Source: CAZWHE01 sp964633825 (GTDB lineage: Bacteria > Planctomycetota > B15-G4 > CAYZWU01). From it: a DNA stretch of 26,119 bases. The position numbers and the translations under genes were made by a program. The stretch is taken from the NCBI GenBank assembly GCA_964633825.1, contig CAZWHE010000042.1:1-26119 (forward strand). Direction: 5' to 3'. How positions within the stretch are numbered: position 1 is the first letter of the stretch; every line of letters begins with the position of its first letter. Shown here one piece after another: positions 7,478-15,123 of this stretch. The notes beneath the pieces were generated by a model. The model was not told the DNA's origin. It saw only the letters and a list, made by a program, of their open reading frames with translations, and ran no database searches.

Positions 7478-7670
7478 AACCTCAACTATGCAAAAAACAT
7501 CGAGTGCAGGCGCGCCAGAGTGCGGCAGATGAGGCAAAAGAACGATTTTTTCTGAGCCGCAGCGTATTTAACGATACGCGAGGTTCAGAAAAAACGGTAT
7601 TTTGTCCCAGATGTCGTGCTATGGCGCGAGGTTCACCGTTCTGAGCCGATGTTTTTTGCATCGTTGAGGT
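7478..7670. repeat. 193-bp imperfect palindromic repeat, copy 1
   Basis: The element starts AACCTCAACTATGCAAAAAA and ends with the near reverse complement TTTTTTGCATCGTTGAGGT. Inside are a second pair of arms (TTTTTTCTG and CAGAAAAAACG, around 7545-7585) and an apical hairpin CGTATT-TAAC-GATACG. The whole unit can fold into one long interrupted hairpin or cruciform. It is colinear with copy 2 at 20495-20687 in the same strand orientation, with roughly 85% identity by eye. No transposase is inside, so it resembles a MITE or large REP-like element. It lies in the predicted leader of the dehydrogenase gene, 32 nt before the start codon. Confidence 0.9.
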
Positions 7671-7702
7671 AAACACACCCTCTGCGAAGGAGGAGACATT
7701 CC

Positions 7703-9043
7703 ATGAACCTGTCAGAAAGACTCGAAAACGTGGCCGTTGTCGGCGCCGCGGGCAAGATGGGAAGCGGCATTTCACTCCTCCTGGCCAACGAGATGGCGCG
7801 GATGAAGCTCTCGGGCGAGGGAAAAACCTTCCGCCTCACGCTGATCGACGTGAACCACGCCGCTCTCGAGGGGCTGCTCGATTACCTGCGCGCCCAGCTC
7901 ACCAAGCTCGCCGAGAAGCGGACGTCCCTCCTGCGCGAGCTCTACCGGGGACGCGCCGATATCGTGGAAAACGGGGACGCGATCCGGGCCTTCACGGCCG
8001 ACGCGCTCTCCCTCGTCCGGCCCGCCGTGGACATGCAGGCCGCCGCCGGCGCGACCCTCGTCTTCGAGGCGGTCTTCGAAAACGAGGACCTCAAGGTGAA
8101 GCTCCTCTCCGCCGTCCGCGGAGTCGTCCATCCCGAGGCCTGGTACCTGACCAACACGTCGTCCATACCGATCGGCGGCCTCTCTGAAAAGCTGGAGCTC
8201 GAGGGCCGCATCGCCGGATACCACTTCTACAACCCGCCGGCCGTCCAGAAGCTCCTCGAGTTCATCACCCCCGGCGACGTCCTTCCCGAACTGAAAGAGG
8301 CGGGCATGGAGCTCGCCAAGCGGCTCGGCAAGAAGGTTTTCCATTCCAACGACATCGCCGGTTTTATCGGGAACGGCCACTTCATGCGCGACGGGCTTCA
8401 CGCCATCGCAGCGGCGGAAAAGATCGAGGCGGCGTCCAAGGACTGGGCGCCCGCCCTCTACAAGATCAACCGCGTCTCCCAGGACTGGCTGGTCAGGCCG
8501 ATGGGGATCTTCCAGCTCATCGACTACGTGGGCGTCGACGTGTTCCGGTGCATCCTCGAGGTGATGGACCGCTACCTCCCCGGCCGGGGCCTCCACTCCG
8601 ATTTCATCGACGCTCTCATGAAAAAAGACGTGCGCGGCGGACAGAACCCCGACGGTTCCCAGAAGGACGGGATCCTCCGCTACGAAAAGGGCCGTCCCGC
8701 GGCCGTCTACTCCCTCGGGAAGGGCGACTATGTTCCCTTCGACAAGGAGGGATGGACCGGGGCGTGCGACAAGGAGCTCGGCCCTCTCCCCGACGGCTTC
8801 CGTCCCTGGAAAGCCCTTCTCATGGCAAAGGACAAGGCCTACGCCCTGGCCTCCCACTTCGAAGCGCTCAAGCCGGCGGAAACCGAAGGCGCGAGCCTCG
8901 CCGTCGAATACCTGAGAAAGTCGAAGGAGATCGGCGAAGCGCTCGTGGCCGACGGCGTCGCCCGGAGCGCCGACGACGTGAACGGTGTTCTCACCAACGG
9001 CTTCTTTCACCTTTATGGACCGATCAACGACTATGTCGGTTAA
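7703..9043 (+). CDS. 3-hydroxyacyl-CoA dehydrogenase family protein
   Basis: An NAD-dependent oxidoreductase of the 3-hydroxyacyl-CoA dehydrogenase family, expected to interconvert 3-hydroxyacyl-CoA and 3-oxoacyl-CoA. The Rossmann motif GAAGKMGSG is at 14-22. NTSSIPIGGL (151-160), GYHFYNPPAVQKLLEFI (172-188, with His174 and Glu186 as the likely catalytic pair) and NDIAGFIGNGHF follow the family order; the last is an altered form of the usual ND-x-PGF-x-x-NR. The C-terminal helical part includes LVRPMGIFQLIDYVGVDV. At 446 residues it is longer than simple dehydrogenases (about 290) but has no enoyl-CoA hydratase domain. AAGGAGGAG lies just upstream of the ATG. The thiolase 78 nt downstream uses the dehydrogenase product, so they are a natural pair. 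The gene is very GC-rich with strong third-position C/G. Confidence 0.88.
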   Translation: MNLSERLENVAVVGAAGKMGSGISLLLANEMARMKLSGEGKTFRLTLIDVNHAALEGLLDYLRAQLTKLAEKRTSLLRELYRGRADIVENGDAIRAFTADALSLVRPAVDMQAAAGATLVFEAVFENEDLKVKLLSAVRGVVHPEAWYLTNTSSIPIGGLSEKLELEGRIAGYHFYNPPAVQKLLEFITPGDVLPELKEAGMELAKRLGKKVFHSNDIAGFIGNGHFMRDGLHAIAAAEKIEAASKDWAPALYKINRVSQDWLVRPMGIFQLIDYVGVDVFRCILEVMDRYLPGRGLHSDFIDALMKKDVRGGQNPDGSQKDGILRYEKGRPAAVYSLGKGDYVPFDKEGWTGACDKELGPLPDGFRPWKALLMAKDKAYALASHFEALKPAETEGASLAVEYLRKSKEIGEALVADGVARSADDVNGVLTNGFFHLYGPINDYVG

Positions 9044-9121
9044 CCCGGATAGCGATGAATATTCCCGGCGGGGCTCCCGGTCGGATCGACCGATCCCGGC
9101 CGTTGATAAAGGAGACGAGAG

Positions 9122-10363
9122 ATGACCAAGCTGCGCAAACCCCTGTTCGCCTGTGCGCCCTTCCACACGACCTATCTCGGCCCTGGCCGGAAGGAGTTCC
9201 ATCCCAAGAAGCCGCGCCCCGGCATCGAGCACTACATCTTCGAGGCCGGGAAGGGATGTCTCACCCAGGTCGCCTCCCCCGGCGCCCTCGACGAAGCCGT
9301 GATCGGCAACTTCATGGCCTCGCGCTTCGTCAGGCAGGGCCACCTCGCCGCGTTCCTGCCCGCTGTGCACGAATCGCTTCTCCACAAGCCTTGCACCCGT
9401 GTGGAAGGGGCCTGCGGGTCGGGAGGCATGGCCGTGTCCGCCGCCGTGAAGAGCGTTCTCTCCGACCAGGCCGACACCGTTCTGGTCATCGGCGTGGAGG
9501 TGCAGAACACGGTGAAAGCCGTTTACGGCGCCGACATCCTTGCCGGCGCCGGCCACTACAGCCGCGAGCGCAAGGAGGGCCACGCCTATTTCTTTCCCAA
9601 TCTCTTTTCCGATCGCGCCGGCGCCTGCTATGAGAGGTACGGTCGCGACACCTTCCGGAAGGGGATGGCCGAGTGGTACGCCCTCGCCGTTGAGAACGCC
9701 AGGCGCAACCCGAACGCCCAGGAGCACCACAATTCCGACGCCGACCTCAGGGCGACGGGCCTCACCGAGCCGAACCCCAAGGCCTTCCTCGAGAACATCT
9801 CGGTCTTCGACTGCTCCAAGGTGACGGACGGGGCTTCCGCCCTGATCGTCGCCTCCGAAGAAGGGCTCGGGAAGCTCGGCGTCGAGCGCGCCGCCGCCGT
9901 CGAGTTCGCCGCCATCGCCCACGTTGAGGGAGACATCACAAAGGACCCGGCCGATCTCTGCCGCCTCGACACCACGGCCGCAGCCGCCGCTCGGGCGCTC
10001 GAAGGAGCCGGCGCGACACCGGCCGAGCTCGGCCTGCTCGAGGTGCACGACTGTTTCACTGTCTCGGGGCTTCTCTCCCTCGAAGCCGTGGGCCTCGCCG
10101 AACCGGGCAAGGCGCCCGAATACGTGCTCGACGGCAAGACGCGCGCCGGCGGCGAGTGTCCGGTCAACATGACGGGCGGGCTCGTCGGCTTCGGCCACCC
10201 CACGGGCGCCACGGGCGTGCGCCAGGCCGCCGACCTGGTGCTTCAGCTCACCGAAAAGGCCGGCGACTGCCAGGTCGGATTTACCGACGAAAAGCCCTGC
10301 GCCATGTTCATCAACATGGGCGGCAACGACAAAACCCTCATCTCGGCGGTCATGAAAAAGTGA
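9122..10363 (+). CDS. Thiolase family protein (SCP2/SCP-x type acetyl-CoA acetyltransferase)
   Basis: A 413-residue thiolase-fold enzyme that would cleave 3-oxoacyl-CoA with CoA or condense acyl-CoAs. The nucleophile is Cys98 in VEGACGSGGMAV. EVHDCFTVSGLLS (307-319, His309) and GGLVGFGHPTGATGVRQ (352-368, His359) are the other active-site motifs. HDCF, and a C-terminus of MFINMGGNDKT instead of C-x-GGG, place it with the SCP2-type thiolases rather than FadA or AtoB. AAAGGAG precedes the ATG. It sits 78 nt after the dehydrogenase and probably shares its transcript. No hydratase or acyl-CoA dehydrogenase is present in the window, so the full pathway is not shown. Confidence 0.9.
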   Translation: MTKLRKPLFACAPFHTTYLGPGRKEFHPKKPRPGIEHYIFEAGKGCLTQVASPGALDEAVIGNFMASRFVRQGHLAAFLPAVHESLLHKPCTRVEGACGSGGMAVSAAVKSVLSDQADTVLVIGVEVQNTVKAVYGADILAGAGHYSRERKEGHAYFFPNLFSDRAGACYERYGRDTFRKGMAEWYALAVENARRNPNAQEHHNSDADLRATGLTEPNPKAFLENISVFDCSKVTDGASALIVASEEGLGKLGVERAAAVEFAAIAHVEGDITKDPADLCRLDTTAAAAARALEGAGATPAELGLLEVHDCFTVSGLLSLEAVGLAEPGKAPEYVLDGKTRAGGECPVNMTGGLVGFGHPTGATGVRQAADLVLQLTEKAGDCQVGFTDEKPCAMFINMGGNDKTLISAVMKK

Positions 10364-10438
10364 GCCCCCAGGCGGCCCGAGGGCTTCCCAAAAGTCGCTT
10401 GTAGATCGAAGCGAGGAAGGATAAAAATATAAGCAACG

Positions 10439-10500
10439 TCGACTCTATAAGCGGCGTTACATATAAAGATTTGAGCCGACGGCTGAGCACCGCGGCTCAA
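10439..10500 (+). promoter_or_regulatory. aroF control region: promoter-like pair and 8-bp inverted repeat
   Basis: TCGACT (10439-10444) and TATAAA (10462-10467) are 17 bp apart, four and five of six to consensus, predicting a start near 10474. A perfect inverted repeat, TTGAGCCG (10471-10478) and CGGCTCAA (10493-10500), overlaps that point with arm centres 22 bp apart. A smaller hairpin, AGCCG-A-CGGCT (10474-10484), competes with it. This could be an operator over the transcript start or an RNA structure. No T-run follows, so it is not a standard terminator. Confidence 0.4.
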
Positions 10501-10586
10501 TCTCCATCCTGCTGCAGCCGGCCGCGCTTCGATCCGAAGCCGCTGTCCGCTGCACGGAAGATGACAGAACAGGGAGGATATTCCCG

Positions 10587-11609
10587 ATGCTGATCGTCAT
10601 GAATCCCCGGGCCGGGGAGGACAACATCAAGGGGGTCGAGGAGAAGATCATCTCACTCGGCCTTCTCCCGTTCCGCATTCCGGGCGGATACAGGACCGCC
10701 GTGGCCGTGACCGGGAATCCCGATCCCGTTCCGAGAGAGTATTTCGAAGACCTGCCCGGCGTGGCCGAGATCATCACCATCACCCATCCGTACAAGCTCG
10801 TGTCGCGCGAAGCGAAGCGGGACGACACGATCCTCGACGTGAAAGGCGCCGCCGTCGGCGGCAGCCGGTTCGCCCTCTTCGGCGGCCCCTGCGCCGTTGA
10901 GAGCGAAAACCAGATCATGCAGACGGCCGAGGCGGTCAAGGCCGCGGGCGGGCAGTTCCTGCGCGGCGGCGCCGTGAAGCCCCGCTCGTCCCCATACACG
11001 TTCCAGGGAATCGGCGAGGAGGGATACCGCCTCCTCCACGAGGCGGGCGAGAAGCACGGCCTCGTCACGGTCAGCGAGGTGATGGACGCCGAGACGACGG
11101 CGCAGGCGCGCGACTATGTGGATGTTCTCCAGGTCGGCTCGCGCAACATGCAGAACTTCTCGCTCCTCAAGATCGTGGGGCAGCAGGACAAGCCCGTCCT
11201 CCTCAAAAGGGCGGCCTCGGCCACCCTCGAGGAATTTCTTCTGAGCGCCGAGCACATCCTTTCGGCCGGCAACACGGATGTGATCCTCTGCGAGCGCGGC
11301 ATCAGAACTTTTTCCGACTTCCAGAGAAACACTTTCGATGTCTCCGTGATCCCCGAGATCAAGATCCGCTCCCACCTGCCCATCATCGCCGACCCGAGCC
11401 ACGCCGCAGGCAAGAGGGCCATGATCAGGCCCCTCTCCCGCGCCGCACTCGCCGCGGGCGCCGACGGAATCATGGTGGAGGTGCACTTCAAGCCGGAGCA
11501 GGCCCTCTCCGACGGGTGCCAGTCGCTCCACCCGAGTGAGCTCAAGGATCTCTTCGACGAGATGCGGCACTTGGCCGCTTATTTCGACAAGAAAGTGGAT
11601 GCGCCTTGA
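10587..11609 (+). CDS. aroF: 3-deoxy-7-phosphoheptulonate (DAHP) synthase, type I-beta with N-terminal regulatory domain
   Basis: First enzyme of the shikimate pathway, condensing PEP with erythrose-4-phosphate. Residues 1-70 match the small ferredoxin-like regulatory domain of the Thermotoga-type enzymes, in which tyrosine or phenylalanine binding inhibits activity. The TIM-barrel core follows: GGPCAVES (99-106), KPRSSPYTFQGIGEEG (131-146), QVGSRNMQNFSLL, KPVLLKRAASATLEEFLL, CERGIRTF and IIADPSHAAGKR. The 340-residue length is normal for the family. GGGAGGA lies 8 nt before the ATG. pseG begins 58 nt downstream on the same strand, so the two may be co-transcribed. KDO-8-P synthase is an alternative for the barrel, but the N-terminal domain and KPRSSPY favour DAHP synthase. 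Confidence 0.93.
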   Translation: MLIVMNPRAGEDNIKGVEEKIISLGLLPFRIPGGYRTAVAVTGNPDPVPREYFEDLPGVAEIITITHPYKLVSREAKRDDTILDVKGAAVGGSRFALFGGPCAVESENQIMQTAEAVKAAGGQFLRGGAVKPRSSPYTFQGIGEEGYRLLHEAGEKHGLVTVSEVMDAETTAQARDYVDVLQVGSRNMQNFSLLKIVGQQDKPVLLKRAASATLEEFLLSAEHILSAGNTDVILCERGIRTFSDFQRNTFDVSVIPEIKIRSHLPIIADPSHAAGKRAMIRPLSRAALAAGADGIMVEVHFKPEQALSDGCQSLHPSELKDLFDEMRHLAAYFDKKVDAP

Positions 11610-11667
11610 TCCCGGCGGCATATCAGGATTCAAAAGCAGCAGTGTTTATGAAACGGACCACCAAGAG

Positions 11668-12723
11668 ATGGCGGAAACCATATTCATCAGGGCCGACGCT
11701 TCCGCAGCGATAGGCACGGGACACGTCATGCGGATGACCGTCCTCGGCCGGGAGCTCGGAGCGCTCGGGTTCCGCGTCCGCTTTCTCACCCGTCCCCTCG
11801 ACGGGCTCGGCGTTTCTCTTATCGAGGAAAATGGTTTTTCCGCAGTTGCTATCGATCGGGCGGATTCGGTCGAGAAAGAGACCGCCCTGGTCTCGCAAAT
11901 CGTAAAAGAAGAAAGGGCCGGCCTGATCGTGGATCATCGCGACGCGACCACGGCTTACCTCGAAGCAATGAAGCCGAACGCCCGCTTTCTCGTCTGTCTC
12001 GATGATCTCGCGAACAGGCGCTATCCCGTCGACATGGTGGTCAACAACAACATCGGCGCCGAGACCTTCGAGATCGAGGCTTCGCCCGAGACACGGGTGC
12101 TCGCCGGCGCCCGGTTCGCCTTGGTCCGGAAACAGTTCGCCCAAGCGCGCATGGAGCTCCCTTCCGATCCGGGTTCAGGCCGTGACAGCGGCGGGGCGCG
12201 AAAGCTCCTTCTCACTTTCGGTGGAAGCGATCCGTCGCGCCAGACGAAGCGCTTCATCGACGTGCTCAGGCCCGAAGTTGTCCGCCTCGGCTGGGAGATC
12301 CACGCCGTCGCCGGCCGTAGCGCGAACATCTCCGCGGATGCGGCGTCCCGGGAAAGCCTCTTCGTCCACAGGAGCGTGAAAGAGATGGCGGCCCTCATGG
12401 CCGGGATTGATTTCTGTTTCACAGCGGGCGGGTCGACCGTTCTGGAGCTGGCCTGCCTCGGTGTTCCCGCCGCCGTCGTTGTCGTGGCCGACGACCAGGT
12501 CCGGGTCGCCGAGGAGGGTGAGAAGAGCGGCGCCTTCATCGACATGGGGCGGTCCGACCGCCTGTCCGACGAGTCGGTGAGGGAAACCTTCCTCCGCCTG
12601 GCCGGAGACGAGGCCTTTCGCAAAGAAATGAGCCGCCGGGGCCGCCGTCTCGTGGACGGCCTCGGCGCGTGCCGCGTCGCCGGCGAGGTCAAAGCTCTTT
12701 TCGGCGAAAGGAAACAGAAATGA
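11668..12723 (+). CDS. pseG: PseG-like UDP-sugar hydrolase of pseudaminic acid synthesis
   Basis: PseG removes UDP from UDP-2,4-diacetamido-2,4,6-trideoxy-altropyranose to give the free sugar used by PseI. The 351-residue protein has a GT-B-like two-domain fold. The N-terminus has IFIRADASAAIGTGHVMR (5-22), with the GxGHxxR motif and His19 as the likely catalytic residue. DDLANRRYPVDMVVNNN follows, then LLTFGGSDPSRQT at the start of the second domain and AGGSTVLELACLGVPAAV near the C-terminus, the nucleotide-binding part. The frame is open upstream into aroF; the ATG at 11668 is chosen because it begins just before the conserved IFIRAD strand, although its ribosome-binding site is weak. SpsG of spore-coat polysaccharide synthesis belongs to the same family. 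The pseH-like gene follows at once. Confidence 0.88.
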   Translation: MAETIFIRADASAAIGTGHVMRMTVLGRELGALGFRVRFLTRPLDGLGVSLIEENGFSAVAIDRADSVEKETALVSQIVKEERAGLIVDHRDATTAYLEAMKPNARFLVCLDDLANRRYPVDMVVNNNIGAETFEIEASPETRVLAGARFALVRKQFAQARMELPSDPGSGRDSGGARKLLLTFGGSDPSRQTKRFIDVLRPEVVRLGWEIHAVAGRSANISADAASRESLFVHRSVKEMAALMAGIDFCFTAGGSTVLELACLGVPAAVVVVADDQVRVAEEGEKSGAFIDMGRSDRLSDESVRETFLRLAGDEAFRKEMSRRGRRLVDGLGACRVAGEVKALFGERKQK

Positions 12724-12737
12724 CCGAAGGGGGAACA

Positions 12738-13202
12738 ATGCTCGAATGCCGCCCCGCCGAAGAAGACGACATGATGCTCATCTTCGAGTGGGCCAACGAT
12801 CCCGCTGTCCGGGCCGCCTCCTTTTATTCCGACCCGATCCCGCTCGATGACCACAAGAAGTGGTTCAGGAAAATGCTCGATTGCAAAGACCGCCACCTCC
12901 TCGTGGTCGAAAAACATGCGGGGAATGTTCCGGTGGGGTATTTCCGGTTCGACGAGGCCTCGGGCGAGGTGAGCGTTTCCGTGGGAAGCGAGCACCGCGG
13001 CCGGGGATTGGGCGCGGCTGTGATCTCGGCCGGGGTCAAGTACGTGGACGACCGCGTCGGGCCGGGAAAAATGATCGCCAAGATCAAGCCCGGAAACGAG
13101 GCCTCGGCCAGGGCCTTCGAAAAAGCGGGATTCAAACCAGCCGGCGCGAGCGAGGTCAACGGCGTCGAGTGTTTCGTCTTTCTTTGGACGCGCGGGGAGT
13201 AG
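12738..13202 (+). CDS. pseH: PseH-like GNAT N-acetyltransferase
   Basis: A 154-residue GNAT acetyltransferase. PseH acetylates the 4-amino group of the UDP-amino sugar made by PseC, using acetyl-CoA. The acetyl-CoA loop is HRGRGLGAAVI (86-96), preceded by the beta-strand VSVSVGSE, and the typical late segment NEASARAFEKAGFKPAG follows. The N-terminal FEWANDPAVRAASF resembles the EW-x-N region of PseH and SpsD proteins. The ATG at 12738 is chosen because AAGGGGG lies 5 nt upstream; an ATG at 12720 overlapping the pseG stop is possible. Placement directly after pseG supports the PseH role, but a second GNAT at 17385-17993 is a competing candidate. Confidence 0.72.
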   Translation: MLECRPAEEDDMMLIFEWANDPAVRAASFYSDPIPLDDHKKWFRKMLDCKDRHLLVVEKHAGNVPVGYFRFDEASGEVSVSVGSEHRGRGLGAAVISAGVKYVDDRVGPGKMIAKIKPGNEASARAFEKAGFKPAGASEVNGVECFVFLWTRGE

Positions 13203-13267
13203 GTTTCGCTTGCCGCTCCCCGGGGGGTCGGTTATACCTTGCCCGGACGTGAGACAGGAGATTTTTC

Positions 13268-14152
13268 ATGAAAGCCCTTCGCAGGCTGAGGCACCGGCTG
13301 AAGAACGCCTTCAAGTCGAAAGACGAGATCGTTGAAGAGATCGTCTCCCGAAAGAACGCCGCCTGGACTTCGAAGGAAAGGGTTGAAAGCTACGCCGAGG
13401 ACGTGGACGTGTCGAAACCGGGCGATCTCTTCAATGCCGTGATCGGCAAGCTCTTCCTGCAATACGCAAGGCCGGGCGACCGGGTGCTCGACGTGGGGTG
13501 CGGGAGCGGCCGGCTCACTTTCCTCCTTGCCGACCACGGGTGTCGTGTCACGGCCTTCGATATCAGCAAGGGCATGCTCGGGCACATCGACGGGCTGAAG
13601 AAGGAGGACGCCGCCGGCACGATCGAGACACTCCACGGCGACGGGAACAGGATCCCGGCAAAGGACAGCGCCTTCGACATGGTCGTTTCCATGGATTACC
13701 TGATGCACTTTCCCAACTGGAAGGATTACCTCGCCGAGAAGGTCCGGCTCTGCAGGCCGGGCGGAGTCATCGCCTTCAACTTCATGAACGCCGACCACGA
13801 ACGGATCGCCTTGAAGGACGCCGGGGAAGAGCACCATTACATCTACACATCCGATATCAAGGACGGATCGCGCGAATATTGCGCCATGTACTCTCGCGAG
13901 GATCTGGACGCGGCCTGCAGGGAGCTCGGTCTGGAGCTTACGGCCGTTCACCCTTACGCCTTCTTCACGCACAACGCCTTCTTCGGCCAGGCCGTGGGCA
14001 TGAAAGAGGACAAGGCCTTCGAGAACGGCTATAACGAATTTCTCAGGAAGAAGGACGTGCTCGAGCTCATCACCTTCTTCGAGGAAAAGATCGTGCGACA
14101 TCTCCCGCCCTGGATGACGCGTTGCAGCGTCATCGTTCTCCAAAAGAATTGA
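13268..14152 (+). CDS. Class I SAM-dependent methyltransferase
   Basis: A 294-residue methyltransferase with a basic N-terminal 20 residues. The SAM-binding motif I is VLDVGCGSGRLTFLL (73-87), motif II ends in FDIS, and FDMVVSMDYLMHFPNW fits motif IV and the following helix. RPGGVIAFNFMN is the post-motif strand. The family includes O-, N- and C-methylating enzymes acting on sugars and small molecules; the substrate cannot be told from sequence. CAGGAGA precedes the ATG. The gene is 65 nt after the pseH-like gene on the same strand and converges with the minus-strand array across 20 nt, where no clear terminator is seen. A sugar O-methyltransferase role is likely from context. Confidence 0.83.
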   Translation: MKALRRLRHRLKNAFKSKDEIVEEIVSRKNAAWTSKERVESYAEDVDVSKPGDLFNAVIGKLFLQYARPGDRVLDVGCGSGRLTFLLADHGCRVTAFDISKGMLGHIDGLKKEDAAGTIETLHGDGNRIPAKDSAFDMVVSMDYLMHFPNWKDYLAEKVRLCRPGGVIAFNFMNADHERIALKDAGEEHHYIYTSDIKDGSREYCAMYSREDLDAACRELGLELTAVHPYAFFTHNAFFGQAVGMKEDKAFENGYNEFLRKKDVLELITFFEEKIVRHLPPWMTRCSVIVLQKN

Positions 14153-14172
14153 GCCGGCGTTGCGGGGCGTGA

Positions 14173-15093
14173 TTACCGCGAGAGTCCGAGCCACTCGAAG
14201 AGAACCTTGGGCTTCCTGATGAACCTCTTCAGCATGTACCAGGGATATGTTTTCAGGTAGTGCTTTTTGAACGTTTCGAGGAGCACCCTCTTCAGCTCCT
14301 CCGGGGGGACGCAGTCGTTGATCCCCGTCGCTTCTTCGACGAGCTCTCTCTGTTCGCGGGTGGTTTTCCTGACAGGGCCCGTGGAGAAGGCCTTCCTCAC
14401 GATCTCGAGGCCGGGGATGAATTCGGTCGTGTAGTCCCCCTTCGGCACGTTGATGTCCTCTCCGCTGCTCGTGAAGGTGGGGTCCTCTCCCAAAAGGAAG
14501 AAGGGGATGTCCATCTCCACCGAGTAGAAGGCATAAGAGCCGATGAGGTTCGACGTCGAGTATTTGTGCCGTTTCAATATATTGTAAAAGCTCTCGGCGA
14601 AGCGCTTCTCCCTGTAATGGCCGGCGCAGGTCACGTCGAGCCCGGCATTCCTGTAGAGGCTGTCCCTTCCTTTTTTCATGCACGACCAGTGGACGCAGAC
14701 CGTGACGGGCTGAAAGTTGTGGGGCAGGCTTTTCAGCTCTTCGCAGTACTTTTCGATGTCGAAATGGGTGTCGATGCTGGCCGTGGTGTGGGACGGGAAC
14801 GCCACCGTTCCCCGCGCGTCCCGTTCTTTTTCGATTCCGTGCTTCCTGCGGAAATGAACGAAGACGGAGCCCGACAGGACGGCCGGAATGGCGCTCTTCT
14901 CTTTCCAGAGATCGTAAGTGTACCGGGCGTTGACGAGCATGAGGGGCTTGTTTGTTTTGAGATCGGTTTCGAGGACCTCGCCTTTCATCATGATGCCGTG
15001 GTCGCTGTGGCAGGGGAGGAAGAGCCAGGGCGGGTAGCCCGTGTGGTCCCTGATGAGAAAGTTGTGACCGTAGATCTCTATCTCTTTGAGCAT
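14173..15093 (-). CDS. Unrecognised 306-residue protein of the nonulosonic-acid array, possible glycosyltransferase
   Basis: I do not recognise this family with certainty. The protein has no signal peptide and no clear membrane segment. Distinct segments are AFPSHTTASIDTHFD (98-112), VTVCVHWSCMKKGRD (130-144), LDVTCAGHYREKRF (152-165) and YSTSNLIGSYAFYS (178-191), followed by IPFFLLGEDP. Alternating strands and helices, the SN-x-x-GS turn and an acidic end of strand resemble the nucleotide-binding half of GT-B glycosyltransferases such as polysialyl- or Kdo-transferase-like proteins. The C-terminal 60 residues are basic and helical and could contact the membrane. It is the last gene of the minus-strand array, 30 nt after a methyltransferase. 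No other gene in the array looks like a CMP-nonulosonate transferase, so this is the best candidate, by inference only. Confidence 0.8.
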   Translation of the reverse strand: MLKEIEIYGHNFLIRDHTGYPPWLFLPCHSDHGIMMKGEVLETDLKTNKPLMLVNARYTYDLWKEKSAIPAVLSGSVFVHFRRKHGIEKERDARGTVAFPSHTTASIDTHFDIEKYCEELKSLPHNFQPVTVCVHWSCMKKGRDSLYRNAGLDVTCAGHYREKRFAESFYNILKRHKYSTSNLIGSYAFYSVEMDIPFFLLGEDPTFTSSGEDINVPKGDYTTEFIPGLEIVRKAFSTGPVRKTTREQRELVEEATGINDCVPPEELKRVLLETFKKHYLKTYPWYMLKRFIRKPKVLFEWLGLSR

Positions 15094-15123
15094 GGCACTC
15101 TTTGGAGAAAGTGTCTCTCCGGG

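Noticed and set aside
7482..7775. Small open frames within the 193-bp repeat, in both copies
   Set aside because: They follow the palindrome sequence, differ between copies, and have no credible ribosome-binding sites or motifs. They are treated as non-coding.
7772..10198. Very long open frame on the minus strand opposite the dehydrogenase and thiolase
   Set aside because: It is a shadow of GC-rich codon use on the plus strand; the translation is low in complexity, shows no recognisable motifs, and the plus-strand products have complete active sites.
10364..10396. Possible terminator after the thiolase gene (AGCCC and GGGCT arms)
   Set aside because: The stem is only about 5 bp with a long loop and there is no T-run after it.
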